A stretch of DNA of 64,000 nucleotides from Anolis sagrei. Its lineage: Eukaryota; Chordata; Lepidosauria; Squamata; Anolidae. Within the stretch, counting starts at the first letter, position 1. Each line of letters starts with the position of its first letter. Under the pieces are notes generated by a model, which saw nothing but the letters and a program-made list of their open reading frames with translations, made no database searches and was not told the DNA's origin. Positions 23,201-58,980 of this stretch are shown piece by piece. The position numbers were made by a program, and so were the translations under genes. Location of the stretch: contig NC_090034.1 in the NCBI RefSeq assembly GCF_037176765.1, positions 89,808,000 to 89,871,999 of the forward strand. Direction: 5' to 3'.

Positions 23201-23755
23201 TGCTAAATCCTATCTAGATACTGGAACTGAGCTCAGTCTGTTGGCTGTTGGAACATTCCTACTATTTAATGAAGTCATTGTTGTTTAAAATGTTTCATCC
23301 TGTTAAATTTATACTATATGATTATGTCAGTTTGGGTTATTTAAATCTGATTTTTTTTGGTTAATTCTAATTCCATTTGGTATTAAGTTTTATATTGCTC
23401 GATGCATTGTGTTTTGCTGTAATTTGTTTATATGTTCTTTATAGGCATTGAATGTTTTCCATATGTGTTGGAAACTACCCTGAGCCTCCTCAGAGAGATA
23501 GGGAGGTCTACAAATAAAGTGTTATTATTTATTTATTATTATTAAGCTACACACATTATCATGTAAAGAAGCCCCGATAAGAATGTTAGTTCCAGAGTCC
23601 GCAATTACATAACTACACCACTGACCTGACTTTGGATAGGTGACAGTCACGATATCATCATCCAATATCTGGAATTCATTTTCCAAATAATTCAGTATTT
23701 TCACAGAAGATGATATGGTGGGGAACAAGATCCCCTTATAGTTAAAATATAACAT
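12947..23755 (-). CDS. SULT2B1-like: SULT2-family cytosolic sulfotransferase (6 coding exons, 283 aa)
   Basis: Joined exons: 23755-23626, 19536-19328, 18984-18858, 17286-17192, 15374-15194, 13056-12947. They total 852 nt, 283 codons plus TGA. The internal 209/127/95/181 lengths are the classic SULT2 exon pattern. Seen: PAPS 5'-phosphosulfate loop TYPKSGTNW (39-47), catalytic base H97 in SSHLQFQIF, 3'-phosphate loop [12 protein letters not shown] (116-127), [11 protein letters not shown], and the C-terminal [10 protein letters not shown] (246-255). Role: transfers sulfonate from PAPS to hydroxyl groups, in this family mainly sterols and steroids, in the cytosol. GDPSW and [14 protein letters not shown] resemble SULT2B1, while NEFQILDDD and TNW resemble SULT2A1, so one-to-one orthology is unsettled. 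Human SULT2A1 is 285 aa, so the ATG at 23755 is reasonable. The gene looks intact. Confidence 0.94.
13302..14973. mobile_element. hAT-type element with CR1-tail units and triplet microsatellites
   Basis: Ends CAGGGATTCTCAAACTT and, inverted, CAGAGGTTCTCAAATTG, with an 8-bp duplication CTCTACAG/CTCTACAC at 13294-13301 and 14974-14981. The interior repeats a CR1-3'-end-like unit (ATCCAGTC, GGAAAAGCACAATCAAAGCACCCC, CCAGCCTCTG split by changes). Units are followed by ATA/TAA (13750-13788, 14185-14229), GTA (14055-14089) or CAA (14583-14622) repeats. In SULT2 intron 5. Confidence 0.75.
15194..15374 (-). CDS. SULT2 coding exon 5
   Basis: 181 nt. It encodes [18 protein letters not shown], then [20 protein letters not shown] and [11 protein letters not shown]. 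Acceptor CTTCCCCAG, donor GTAAAAG. An open frame continues past the donor but is intronic. Confidence 0.95.
15808..16480 (-). mobile_element. RTE-like LINE fragment
   Basis: The minus strand encodes [20 protein letters not shown], then [15 protein letters not shown], followed in other frames by the [18 protein letters not shown] and [17 protein letters not shown]-type region. The same LINE recurs at 27.9, 38.2, 43.2, 61.8 and 63.4 kb. It differs from BovB. RTE-like is my tentative placement. In SULT2 intron 4. Confidence 0.75.
17192..17286 (-). CDS. SULT2 coding exon 4
   Basis: 95 nt. It encodes [20 protein letters not shown] and on to [11 protein letters not shown]. The donor is CAT/GTATGG, placed by the family length of 95 nt and confirmed by the frame of the next exon. 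Confidence 0.95.
17663..18176 (+). mobile_element. hAT-like element, 5' truncated
   Basis: The right-hand 510 bp of the same family, from GATTTTGTCATTTGGGAG to CCCCAGGTTGAGAAATGC. In SULT2 intron 3. Confidence 0.78.
18858..18984 (-). CDS. SULT2 coding exon 3 (PAPS 3'-phosphate loop)
   Basis: 127 nt. It encodes [20 protein letters not shown], then [22 protein letters not shown]119 and S127 are the residues expected to bind the PAPS 3'-phosphate. Acceptor TTCTTACAG, donor GTATGG. Confidence 0.95.
19328..19536 (-). CDS. SULT2 coding exon 2 (catalytic His)
   Basis: 209 nt. It encodes [20 protein letters not shown], then [13 protein letters not shown] and [20 protein letters not shown]97 is the catalytic base. 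Acceptor TGCCTAG, donor GTAGGAG. The length equals the family norm for this exon. Confidence 0.95.
20276..20629. mobile_element. hAT-type non-autonomous element, 354 bp
   Basis: Ends CAGGGGTCCTCAAACC and, inverted, CAGGGGTCCCCAAACT, with AGGGCCGG inside both ends. Exact duplication CTTTACAC at 20268-20275 and 20630-20637. In SULT2 intron 1. Confidence 0.92.
20652..21660 (+). repeat. G-run repeat, split by an L2 insertion
   Basis: GCAGGCCCGTAGCCAGGATTT at the left; after the L2 piece the repeat resumes at about 21411 with TTTGATTCGG, runs of 10-15 G, the phrase GTTACCCCAATACCC and CATGATATGAATAAAC. Same family at 48.02 and 55.69 kb. Confidence 0.75.
20681..21410 (+). mobile_element. L2-type LINE, 3' fragment
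   Basis: A plus-strand copy of the C-terminal RT-downstream region; 20727-21161 encodes [20 protein letters not shown] and on to WLFEKAFD, very close to the 7.5-10.8 kb copy. Its 3' UTR ends in an AAATA-type repeat at about 21390-21410. It is inserted in the G-run repeat of 20652-21660. Confidence 0.9.
22149..22283. mobile_element. hAT-type palindromic MITE
   Basis: CAGTGGTTCTCAACCTGGGG to CCCCAGGTTGAGAACCACTG, nearly perfect 60-bp arms. Exact 8-bp duplication GTCTAGGA at 22141-22148 and 22284-22291. In SULT2 intron 1 upstream side, between exons 1 and 2. Confidence 0.92.
22440..23545 (+). mobile_element. L2-type LINE, older 3' fragment
   Basis: The piece runs from the RT end (a [15 protein letters not shown]-like stretch at 22465) through [20 protein letters not shown] at about 22840 to the tail CCTCAGAGAGATAGGG and an ATT-rich end. 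It is more diverged and frame-broken than the 20.7 kb copy. It ends about 80 nt below SULT2 exon 1. Confidence 0.8.
23626..23755 (-). CDS. SULT2 coding exon 1
   Basis: 130 nt from ATG TTA TAT TTT. It encodes [15 protein letters not shown], then [18 protein letters not shown], and ends AAGTCAG/GTCAG in phase 1. An upstream acceptor-like TGTGTATACAG ends at 23772, so 23771-23756 may be the 3' end of a spliced leader. No in-frame upstream ATG competes. Confidence 0.9.
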
Positions 23756-24814
23756 ATCTGATGTGGAAAAGCTGTATACACAGGAGAGAGAAAGAGAAGG
23801 TTTGTCATGCAGCAGCCTTAAGCCAGTTTCAGATAGGTTCCCTTCCTCATCACTTGCAATAGGTTAGAAATAGAAACTAGAAAGTTATTTACAGAAGGAA
23901 TTAATTATAGAATATTTTTGACAAGTTTTTAAGAAATGCTTTCCATAATGTAGTAGCATTTTTGCTTCTTACTTTTGCACTGCTTTTTAGTAACCAAGCA
24001 AATATCTTAAACATGACGGGGTAAAGTTGTATTCAAAATTCCTCTTCAAATGTCTAAAAATGCCATTTTGGAGCTCTGAAAAGATCTTAATATGCAAAGT
24101 TCTAAATACATAGAACAGTTATAATATCAGATATCAAACTAAAAGTTGATAAACAGTTTCCTTCCCATCATTAAAATGATAAACCTGTGGTCAATGCAGG
24201 ATCTCTCTAAATTAAAGGAAAACATTATATAAGGATAGAAGGAATTAGACAGCAGTCCTGGTGGAAACTTCCACTTACACACACCACACACATTGCTTGG
24301 GAACAGCTCTGATACTATGAGTTTGGGACTGACGTTCATGGAGCTATTTCACAAAACCGAAAATATAGCAAAGACATTCCTTAACCTACTATCATAGTAT
24401 GTCCCAATACTTTGGGACCCCAAAGGATTCCCGACTCACCTCAAAACTCAGTGTGTCGTCCCACGCTTTGCTATCAACTGCTTATGATCTTTGCTCTCTC
24501 TCTTGCTTTGCTGTGTTGCAGGAGCATGCCAGCTGCCCTTTAACATGAATTAAAGCAAGGCATCACATGCCCATAAATGTACAACTCAAACAATAGTGTG
24601 TGTGTGAGGGGGGGGGGGGGCAATTCAGACAGAAAGTGACAGAGGGTCAAAGTTGCCTAAATAAAATGGAAAACGTTCAGGAAGAAGAGGAAGCAATTAA
24701 CATATTCATGAAGATTACATGAATAAAAAGATAAAAATTCTGCTTGTACAGCTGTGTGAAGCTGTTCCATGCAGAATGCAGTTTCTCAGTATGGATGGTG
24801 CCTTTAAAGCAGTA

Positions 24815-25145
24815 ATTCTCAGTCTTTTTTTGACCAGGAATCACTTTGACCATAGACCAAAAGGGTTACGATTCGGGTTTTGGTGAACTTTAGATTTGGT
24901 TTGGTTATTTGGGGTGTTGATTCAGAAAACTGCATTGGAGAGACCACATCAGGTCTAGTTTCTGATACAGAACATATGCCCTCCAGTAGTCACCATCTGC
25001 TCGCCCACAGAAAACCATAATTAATAAGCCTTGGCACTATAAGAGGGTTTCGTGAGACCAGTCGCTCTCGTTGCAATGTTGTAGTAACGGGTGAGGCAGC
25101 AGACCATATTTTAGTTCTTGCAGACCACTGGTGAAGCAGTTTGTT
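24815..25145 (+). mobile_element. hAT-like relic
   Basis: Starts CAGTAATTCTCAGTC and ends in GCAGACCACTGG; contains GACCAGTCGCTCTCGTTGCA and AGACCATATTTTAGTTC, which recur at 61.66-62.44 kb. No exact target duplication seen. Confidence 0.55.
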
Positions 25146-25611
25146 TCATCATCATCTATATTCTGCCATTTCTCCAAAATGATACTTAAAGTGGCTTACA
25201 AATAAAAAAAACCAGATACACTATAGTTAAAACACACAAAGGTCAACATAAAAATGGAATTATACTTTAAAAAATGATTTTATTAATTTACAAACTAAAT
25301 AGAAGATAGAAAATGTTACAGTTAAAAATTTTAAGTTAAAAGGTTGAATTAGATGGGGAAAAGTATGGAAAGTCTATTGGGGTATCTAAAAATACTTACC
25401 TAAAACTATGTAGGGTCGATTTGGGATATGAAGAAAAGTAGAAAGAGAAAAAAATGACTTTGAATCTTATCATCTGTAGCATAAATTATCCAAACATAAT
25501 TCCTTATGATTCTGCTGTCCCCTCTTCATTTCTTCTGATCAGAGAACGGTTATTCTTTTTGTCTTCACTTTAGTTCTATTATCAATCCTATTTTCTTGTG
25601 TCATATGTTAT

Positions 25612-26310
25612 TTCACTGGTGTCCAGTTGTTGTTGTTGTTGTTTATTCATTCAGTAGCATCCGACTCTTCGTAACTTCATGGACCAGCCCACGCCAGAGC
25701 TCCCTGTAGGCCGTGGCCACCCCCATAACCTTCAAGGTCAATCCAGTAACTTCAAGGATACCATCCATCCATCTTGCCCTTGGTCTGCCCCTCTTCCTTT
25801 TCCCTTCCATTTTCCCTCCCATCGTTTTGTCCAAGCTTTCCTGTCTCCTCATTATGTGGCCAAAGGCCTTCATCTTTGCCTCTAATATACTTCCCTCCAA
25901 TGAGCAGTCGGGCATTATTTCCTGGAGAGTGGACTGGCTGGATCTTCTTGGGGTCCAAGGCACTCTCAGAATTTTGCTCTACACCACAGTTCAAAAGCAT
26001 TTATCTTCCTTGGCTCAGCCTTCCTTATGGTCCAACTCTCACATCCATAGGTTACTATGGGGAATACCATTGCTTTGACTATGTGGATCTTCATTGCCAG
26101 TGTGATGTCTCTACACTTCAATATTTTATCGAGATTGGTCATTGCTCTCCTCCCAAGAAGTAAACATCTTCTATTTCCTGGCTGCAGTTTACGTCTGTAG
26201 TAATCTTTGCACCTAGAAATACAAAGCCTGTCACTTCCTCCACGTTTTCTCCCTCTATTTGCCAGGTATCAATGGGTCTGGTTGCCATAATCTTTAAAGC
26301 ACTCCATCAG
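25612..26310 (-). mobile_element. BovB LINE, 3' fragment
   Basis: The minus strand encodes MPWTPRRSSQSTLQEIMPDC, then ILEAKMKAFGHIMRRQESLD, WMDGILEVTGLTLKVMG and VHEVTKSRMLLNE, the C-terminal end of BovB ORF2. A GTT-type repeat closes the 3' end. BovB is the presumed enzyme source for Sauria SINEs. Confidence 0.88.
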
Positions 26311-26449
26311 TGCTCAGCTCCTGGACAAGAGACTGAGTCAAGCTGTTTCGCAGTCTTTCACACAGGATGAGGAGTATTTTATTACTATTTATAGGACAGC
26401 AATTATTTCCAAAATTTGCTTCTGTGTCAGTTAGCATATTATTGCTTTT

Positions 26450-27170
26450 GGTTTTTTAAATGTTTTTATTGTAAACACAGGGAGAATAATATCAAAATCA
26501 GTCACCATCTCAAAATACATACAGACTGTTGTAACATTGCTGATTCCACATTTATCTCCCACCTGTGTCTTTCAATATTTCTCCCCTCCTTCCTCCTCTC
26601 CCCCACTCTCCAGGAACAGTACTTTCCTTCATTCAAATATTATTTTAATTGATCAATCATGTTGAGAATATGGTTCAATTCTGTATATTTTCCTTTTCCT
26701 TTGACTTTATCTTCCCCATTTCAGATTCCAGTTCTTCTTGATTCGACCAGATGTGTATTTAGTTCTCCTTTCAAGGATGTAGTCCTGGAACATGAAGTCT
26801 GCTAGATATTTTTAAAAAATTAACTTTCAATTTTCTATGCCTTTCCAACCCAAGGCCACAGTTGCTTGGGTGGCGGCTGTCATGTATTATATAATTTCCA
26901 CCCTATTAATTCTTCCATTGCTTTCTTTACCTTGTTATAAAAAAATTGTACTTTGTCACATTCCCACCACATATGCATATAGGTGCCAATTTCACCACAT
27001 CTGTGCCAATACAACTTTGTGGTTGATTTAGTTATATGAGCTAGTTTAATTGGGGTTCTATACCATTTAGTCAGTATTTTCCTTTGTGTTTCTCTAGTCA
27101 TTATGTACTTGATTTTTTGGGAGAGAATGTGTGACCCAACCAAGGTTTTCCTGGTAGAGGTGGGATTCAA
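26450..27170 (-). mobile_element. L1 LINE, 3' fragment
   Basis: The minus strand 27135-26880 encodes TRETQRKILTKWYRTPIKLA, then KLYWHRCGEIGTYMHMWWEC, the zinc-knuckle-like L1 ORF2 C-terminus (RC..GT..HMWW.C). The 3' UTR follows to about 26450 with a T-rich (A-tail on minus) end. Confidence 0.82.
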
Positions 27171-27244
27171 GTCCTAACCTCATGTACTCCATTTCTATAA
27201 ACTGGCATGTACAGGTATGGAAATCGCTGGCTGTTTTTTGTGTG

Positions 27245-27505
27245 TGTGTGTCAGGAGCGACTTGAGAAACTGCAAGTCGCTTCTGGTGTGAGAGAATTGG
27301 CTGTCTGCAAGGACGTTGCCCAGGGGACGCCCGGATGATTTGATGTTTTACCATCCTTGTGGGAGGCTTCTCTCGTGTCCCCGCATGAGGAGCTGAAGTT
27401 GATAGAGGGAGCTCATCCGCCTCTCCCCAGATTCGAACCTGCAACCTGTCGGTCTTCAGTCCTGCCAGCACAGGGGTTTAACCCACTGCGCCACCGGGGA
27501 CTCCT
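27245..27505 (-). mobile_element. tRNA-derived SINE, second family
   Basis: Minus strand: head GAGTCCCCGGTGGCGCAGTG with GTTTAAACC-type A box region and a B-box GGTTCGAATC, then CTCATGCGGGGAC, GAGAAGCCTCCCACAAGG and the end ACCAGAAGCGACTTGCAG. Similar to the anole ACASINE2 type as I recall it; the name is tentative. Confidence 0.85.
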
Positions 27506-27869
27506 GTCTGTGATCCTATAGATCCTATATGATGTCTACAAAGCATAAAACTTTGCAAGTGTACTTTGGGGACTTCTTATCTGTCCCTTTCCCACCTCCC
27601 ACAAAAGACAGCTTCTTAGTTCTTGCATGCACTCCTTTAAGAGGCCAGGGAAGAGTAGGATGCACCCAAATAGCACCCAAAGGCACATCTAAAGCTATGA
27701 GAAAGCACCAGCCACCACACCTACCAACTCTGGAGATGTATGAGGTCAACAGCTGCTTTGCCTTCCAGCTGCAGAACTGCAGGCAGACACTGCCCGGACG
27801 AACTCTCCATTCTCTTCCTCTAGCTACTAAATAATACATGGAATACAAGCATACTCTGTATTGCATTGT

Positions 27870-28545
27870 ACAATGAGATGTGAGATGTGTTCCAGGATTT
27901 GAGTGTAAAGTCTGTAGACAGTCTATGCTTGCAAAACGTGGACTGTCTACAGACATCACACTCAAATCTTGGAATGATTCAATCAGTGTTGCCTCCGAAA
28001 AATCCTGCGAATTTCTCAGGAAGACAGGCAGACAAATGTCCGCATGCTGGAAGAAGCAAAGACCACTAGCATTGAAACGATGCTCCTACACCATCAACTC
28101 CACTGGACTGGCCACATTGTCCAAATGCCCGATCGCCATCTCCCAAAATGGTTACTCTACTCCCAACTCAAGAACAGGAAACATAATGTTAGTGGACAGG
28201 AAAAGAGATTTAAAGATGGGCTTAAACCCAACCTTAAAAACTGTGGCATAGACACTGAGAACTGGGAAGCCCTGGTCCTTGAGCACTCTAACTGGAGGTC
28301 AGTTGTGATCAGCAGTGCTGCAGAATTTGAAGAGGCATGAATGGAGGGTGAAAGGGAAAATGTACCAAGAGAAAGACGCATCAAGCCAACCCTGACCGGA
28401 CCGCCTTCCACTTGGAAACCAATGTCCTAACTGTGGGAGAACATGCGGATCAAGAATAGGGCTCTGCAGCCACCTATGGACCCACCACCAAGACACTACA
28501 CTTGGAGAACCATCATCCTCGGGCTACAAGGGATCGCCTAAGTAA
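27870..28545 (+). mobile_element. RTE-like LINE fragment, 3' part
   Basis: Encodes in broken frames [60 protein letters not shown] and SAAEFEEA, then a zinc-finger-like CPNCGRTCGSRIGLCSHL-type end near 28430. Ends in GTAAGTAAG-type repeats. Confidence 0.8.
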
Positions 28546-28549
28546 GTAA

Positions 28550-29485
28550 GCAAATAAGCATAAATACAATGAGATATTAAAAGACTCCATGTGAAAGTCA
28601 AAGCACGTACTGCTTATGTAACATTTGGTTATATTAGTCCATGTAAGTAACAGGATTCCAATTAATGTTCTTTTAGTAAGCTGACTTGTGCCAAGTTCAT
28701 TCTGTCCACTATTGTTAACTTGCAGCAACTCTCCAGAATTTCAAGGTGTTACCATCCAAGAGCTCTTGGTATTCCCTGATAATTTCCCTTAATTTCTCAA
28801 AACAGATAAGTTAGACCTGCTCTGTGGCACTGCTCTTGTAGTGAAACACCCCTTCTTCCGGCAACGCAATAGTGGACACCTTTGAAAACTCCATCTATAA
28901 TCAAAACAAGTTTAATTTATTGAAATCATCAAAATTATGCAAATATATACAATCTGAGTGCACTGATCCATGGTCACATAAGACAGCAGAGAGCCAATAC
29001 AGTAATCTATTTACACAACAAAGTGACATAATAAAAGGAATGTTCTGGGGTGCTTCCTAACCCCAGGTAGATATTGACCGCTGCCATATCTGGGGGGAAA
29101 GGAACATTTAGTATGTTTGGTCAGCAAACATCAAACATATCTGATTAGCCCAGCCAAGAACACATGACTTTTTCAGGAAATCAATAGGTGGAAAAGTTTG
29201 TGCAAGTGTACATAAATATGCTTTAGGACAATCTAAATGGTTGTTCATATGGTTGGGATTTGCAAAAACATCTACTTATATCTGCCTTGTCTTCATATAT
29301 ATTTCCAGTCTACCATTTCACTCTGAATAGTGCTTCACAGATGGGGGAACTGCCTTGTAAAATTCCGATGGCACCTCAATATACTCCTACCCTGAGGCAT
29401 AATGAAAAATTTAAATGGGGGGTTAGATTCGGTATTTAAAAACTCTAAAATCATAACAGTAAATAAAAACAGAGGAGCTCCAGAC
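28550..29485. other. Unassigned sequence
   Basis: Intergenic, AT-rich, no feature seen between the RTE-like and Penelope-like pieces. Confidence 0.4.
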
Positions 29486-29684
29486 AAGAAATAATCAAGG
29501 ATACCTAATCACCTCTCAATAAAGGATGTCCCCAGGCAGTATGAAGTCACACCTTGAAAACTTCTGGGTCATTAAATGCTAATCAAGGTGATCAATTGAA
29601 ACATTCACACCTATGTTGTTGTAGGATGTGTGAGGATGCTTGCCACAGATGCAGGCAAAACGTCCGGAGATAATGCTTCTAGAA

Positions 29685-29820
29685 CAGTAGTTCTCAACCT
29701 GGGGTCCCCAAATGTTTTTGGCCTTCAACTCCCAGAAATCCTAACAGCTGGTAAACTGGCTAGGATTTCTGGGAGTTGTAGGCCAAAAACATCTGGGGAC
29801 CCACAGGTTGAGAACCACTG
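29685..29820. mobile_element. hAT-type palindromic MITE
   Basis: Ends CAGTAGTTCTCAACC and, inverted, CAGTGGTTCTCAACC, with long complementary arms. Duplication TTCTAGAA/GTCTAGAA at 29677-29684 and 29821-29828. It splits Penelope-like unit 1. Confidence 0.88.
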
Positions 29821-29877
29821 GTCTAGAACATGGCCATATAGCCCGAAAAACCTATAACAACCCAGTACAGTGGTTCT

Positions 29878-29969
29878 CAACCTGTGGGTCCCCAGGTGTT
29901 TACCAGCTGTTAGGATTTCTGGGATTTGAAGTCCAAAACATCTGGGGACCCATAGGTTGAGAACCACTG
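29878..29969. mobile_element. hAT-type MITE, shorter
   Basis: Same ends CAGTGGTTCTCAACC; 92 bp, so internally deleted. Duplication ACCCAGTA/ACCCAGTG at 29870-29877 and 29970-29977. Confidence 0.85.
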
Positions 29970-30094
29970 ACCCAGTGATTCCAGCCATGAAAGCTTTTGA
30001 CAATACATATTCACACCTACCTCCCAACAGACAAGAGTTCTTTCTCCCACTCTGCACATTCCACAGATATATAAACCCCATTTTCCTAGTTTCC

Positions 30095-30150
30095 AACAGA
30101 CCTCATAACCTCTGAGGATGCCTGCTATAGATGCAGGTGAAACGTCAGGA
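30095..30150 (+). ncRNA. Hammerhead-ribozyme-like motif (best copy)
   Basis: CTGAGGA at 30112-30118, stem II TGCCTGC (30119-30125) with GCAGGT (30133-30138), GAAA at 30139-30142, then CGTC. Stem I can form between CCT just before the core and AGG after CGTC, with a further CTC/GAG helix across an internal loop. A/C and G/U of ACGU would give a minimal stem III, as in dimer-active Penelope-type hammerheads. A U after CTGAGGA is unpaired. Confidence 0.45.
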
Positions 30151-30409
30151 GAGAATGCTCCTGGAACATGTCCATACGGTCCAAAAAACTTACAGCAACC
30201 CAGTGATTCGAGCCATGAAATCCTTCAACAACAGTACATATTTATCTACTCATATTTGCATGTTTTTGGACTGCTAGGTTGGCAGGAACTGGAGCTGACA
30301 GTTGGGAGCTCACCCCATCTCACAGGTATGAACTGCAAACCTTCAGGTCAGGAGTTCAGCCAAGTTCAGGTTGGCACCTCCAGAAGCCAGAAATGAAAGG
30401 AGAAGCCTC

Positions 30410-30560
30410 TGCCTTTGTTTGTGTTTGTGCGTCTCATTGTATATGATTGTACAGACATTGAATGTTTGTCTTTGTATGTAAACGCTGAGAGCAGAAACGC
30501 TGTAATCTGCTCTGAGTCCCCTAGGGGAGAAGGGCGGAGTATAAATAAAGTGTATTATTA
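30410..30560 (+). mobile_element. LINE 3' tail (L2-like)
   Basis: GCTCTGAGTCCCCTAGGGGAGAAGG (in two parts) and a GTATAAATAAAGTG end; an L2/CR1-like 3' UTR without coding sequence. Comparable tails lie at 45585-45655, 49140-49260 and 63100-63290. Confidence 0.6.
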
Positions 30561-30758
30561 CTCCCCATCCCCATCTTAGATTGGGGCATCTGACGATTTG
30601 ATCTGAGTTGTTGCTCCCTTTTTCAGACTTGAAGACAACACACAAACAACAGCTCCTGAACGCACAAGTCATAGCAGCACACAAGCAAAACTCCTGAAGG
30701 CTCCATTGAAACACTAAAAGATTAAAAATAATCCCCACCCAATGAACTTAAAATACTA

Positions 30759-31321
30759 TGGTTGAATGAAAAGTAATGCTTCCACCTTCGTTACTTGGAT
30801 TTGGATGGGAATATTTTAATAAATCAAATGCAGAAATAACCCTTAGGATGTGCTCTTTAACTACCACTATTTACTTTTCCACATAATCACCAGACAATTG
30901 GATACATTCCTGCCAACGATGAACAAGTTTTCTGAAGCCGTCACGGAAGAAGTCTTTGCGTTTTCATTTCAGGCATCAGCATTCTGGGTATCCATCGTGC
31001 ACAGATCTTCCGATAGCCAAGCAAAGCATTAATGTGACCCACACGTTCTTGTGAAATGCCTATTATGCTTGAAATTTGGGGTGACACCTACTGCTGTCAA
31101 GAATTCAATTACTGCACGTTGCTTAAGTCGCATGGACCGGCCGTCTGTGCAGGGTTCCATACTTTGCATTTTAACAACATAACCGTTCAATGCCAAGGCT
31201 TCCCACCAAAATGGAACTGTAGAGGAGAGTCTACTGTACAAGCTAGTACCTGCCGCATACCGGTACTACCATCTGTTGAGAAGTTACTAAAGTGGAGGCA
31301 TTACTTTTTATTCAACCCTCG
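30759..31321 (-). mobile_element. Mariner, internally deleted (563 bp)
   Basis: TIRs: TGGTTGAATGAAAAGTAATG at the left; the right end, inverted, reads CGAGGGTTGAATAAAAAGT. TA flanks both ends. The minus strand keeps the transposase N-terminus (SMRLKQRAVIEFLTAVGVTP at about 31150) and the C-terminus (DFFRDGFRKLVHRWQ, then CIQLSGDYVEK) but lacks the catalytic core. Confidence 0.88.
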
Positions 31322-31429
31322 TAGTAGCTATCCTAGAGGTAAGATTAAACAGGTACATGTAAATAACTTATCACATCTCCTTCTGCTTCATTTTGCCTAT
31401 TCAGAGGAAAACACGATCCTAACAATTAT

Positions 31430-31525
31430 TGGGTGTGTTGTCGGAGGCTTTCATGGCCAGAATAACTGGGTTGCTGTTAGTTTTCCGAGCTGTATGGCCA
31501 TGGCCAAGAAGCTAGTTGGGATGGC
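31430..31525 (-). repeat. Penelope-like terminal repeat, short piece
   Basis: GTTGTCGGAGGCTTTCATGG and GAGCTGTATGGCCATGG match the outer part of the 3.8 kb left arm. Confidence 0.55.
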
Positions 31526-31987
31526 AAGAGGATTTTTGGAATTCTACCCCCAAAATGTAGTGTTTCCAAGCTCTGGAAATGTATCTATAGGAATAATCTC
31601 CCCTGACCATTGCCTTTCGACCCACCAGAATCAAAAGCGGAACACTTTGGAGCATGGATCCAACATTAGTTCCAACAGGATCCACTTTTATTTGTCACTG
31701 TAGGCTCAAACAGTTCCATCACATGGTGTTCTAGATCTATTTCCTAACAAGCATCCTTAACATACTTCATGATTTCCTTTTCCAACTGTTATCCTCTCCA
31801 GATTGTGAATCTCTTCCTTTAGGCCATTACTCATGATATGAAATACCTTATTCTATTCTCTATCTCTACCTCTTTTTTAAAAAACACCTACACAAAAAAG
31901 GGTGCAGAGAAAAAAGGATGGAGAGGCCACTTCAGCAGCCTCCCTTAGGTTAGTGCCAATTATCTTCTTACAGCCAATCATCTACAG

Positions 31988-32250
31988 ATAGAGCCCTCAG
32001 TAGCGCAATGGGTTAAACTCTTGTGCCAGCAGGACTGAAGACCAACAGGTCAGAGGTTCGAATCTGGGGAGAGCGTGGATGTGCTCCCTCTGTCACCTCC
32101 AGCTCCCCATGCAGGGACATGAGAGAAGCCTCCCACTAGGATGGTAAAACATCAAAACATCCGGGGATCCCCTGAGCAACACCTTTGCAGATGGCCAATT
32201 CTCTCACACCAGAAGCGACTTGCAGTTTCTCAAGTCATTCCTGACATGAA
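31988..32250 (+). mobile_element. tRNA-derived SINE, second family
   Basis: A full-length copy with head GAGCCCTCAGTAGCGCAAT, B-box GGTTCGAATC, and end CCAGAAGCGACTTGCAG followed by GACATGAAAAAA. In the region downstream of HPN. Confidence 0.88.
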
Positions 32251-32394
32251 AAAAAATCTACAGATATTTGGAAAATGAGACCCAGTAGTCATAAACCCTG
32301 AAAACAAATCTTTGGGTGATGAGAATCACTTTTGTGAGGGTTTCCTTCTTTTCTTAGAAGGATTGTCAAGAGTTTCTGGGGATGTATACATTAA

Positions 32395-32495
32395 TCTAAT
32401 CTGAGGATGCCTGCCATAGATGCAGGCAAAATGTCAGGAGAGAATGCTTCTAGAACATGGCCACACAGCCTGAAAAACCTACAACAACCCAGCTT
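32395..32495 (+). repeat. Penelope-like terminal repeat, short piece with decayed core
   Basis: CTGAGGA at 32401, a perfect TGCCTGC/GCAGGC hairpin, then AAAATGTC where GAAA is expected, so the ribozyme-like core is changed. CAACCCA closes it. Confidence 0.6.
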
Positions 32496-33000
32496 CCAAT
32501 CTGTGTCTTCACTTTCAAAAAGGGAACTGCAATGGCGTATTTTTATAACCCAATATTGTTCAGAACCTTAATTCCAAGTGCACTTGTCATGCAATCTGAG
32601 AGTGAGCTAGACCAATCTTTGAATCCACAACAGCCTCATATTAACCAACCCAAAGTGTCCTGAGATGCAGGGTGGAAATTCATTCATAGTTGAGCAGTTA
32701 AAGGATGAGAAGCACCATTCGTGAGACAAAAATACAGCAGCAGAAGTTTCCTATCAGTAGAGTGAGAGATACTGCAAAGGCTGGCAAAGCACGATGACTG
32801 CCAGTTGGCAAGGACTCCCTTGGTTCATTTCTGTAACACTGAGCCAGTCCAAAGTACAGTCCAACAGGTGCCTGTGTTTGTTCCCTTGCAAATGTTGTTT
32901 TCTCTGGTTTGGCTTTTTTTTTCTTTTTAAAGCAGCAACATCTCACTGAAAGGGAAGGAGGCTGGAGCAGCCGTGGCTCATTGTCACACTTTCTGTGGCT

Positions 33001-58980
<25,980 letters not shown>

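Larger units (their letters stand above)
29490..30235 (+). repeat. Penelope-like terminal repeats, two partial units with MITE insertions
   Basis: Unit 1 (29490-29910, with MITEs removed) and unit 2 (29980-30235) repeat ATTCACACCTA, GACAAGAGTTCTTT, AGATATATAAACCCC, GAGGATGC and GGAACATG.CCATA. The same unit forms the inverted pair at 3.8-4.4 kb. Confidence 0.6.

Noticed and set aside
24139-24339. Possible upstream SULT2 exon
   Set aside because: The frame has no SULT similarity and no fitting splice signals; the ATG at 23755 already gives the family length.
31680-31700. AATAAA on the minus strand as HPN poly(A) signal
   Set aside because: It is 1.3 kb from the stop with a SINE and a repeat between; nothing links it to HPN.
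31056-31703. 215-codon open frame
   Set aside because: It runs through an inverted mariner relic into a Penelope-like piece; no conserved protein.
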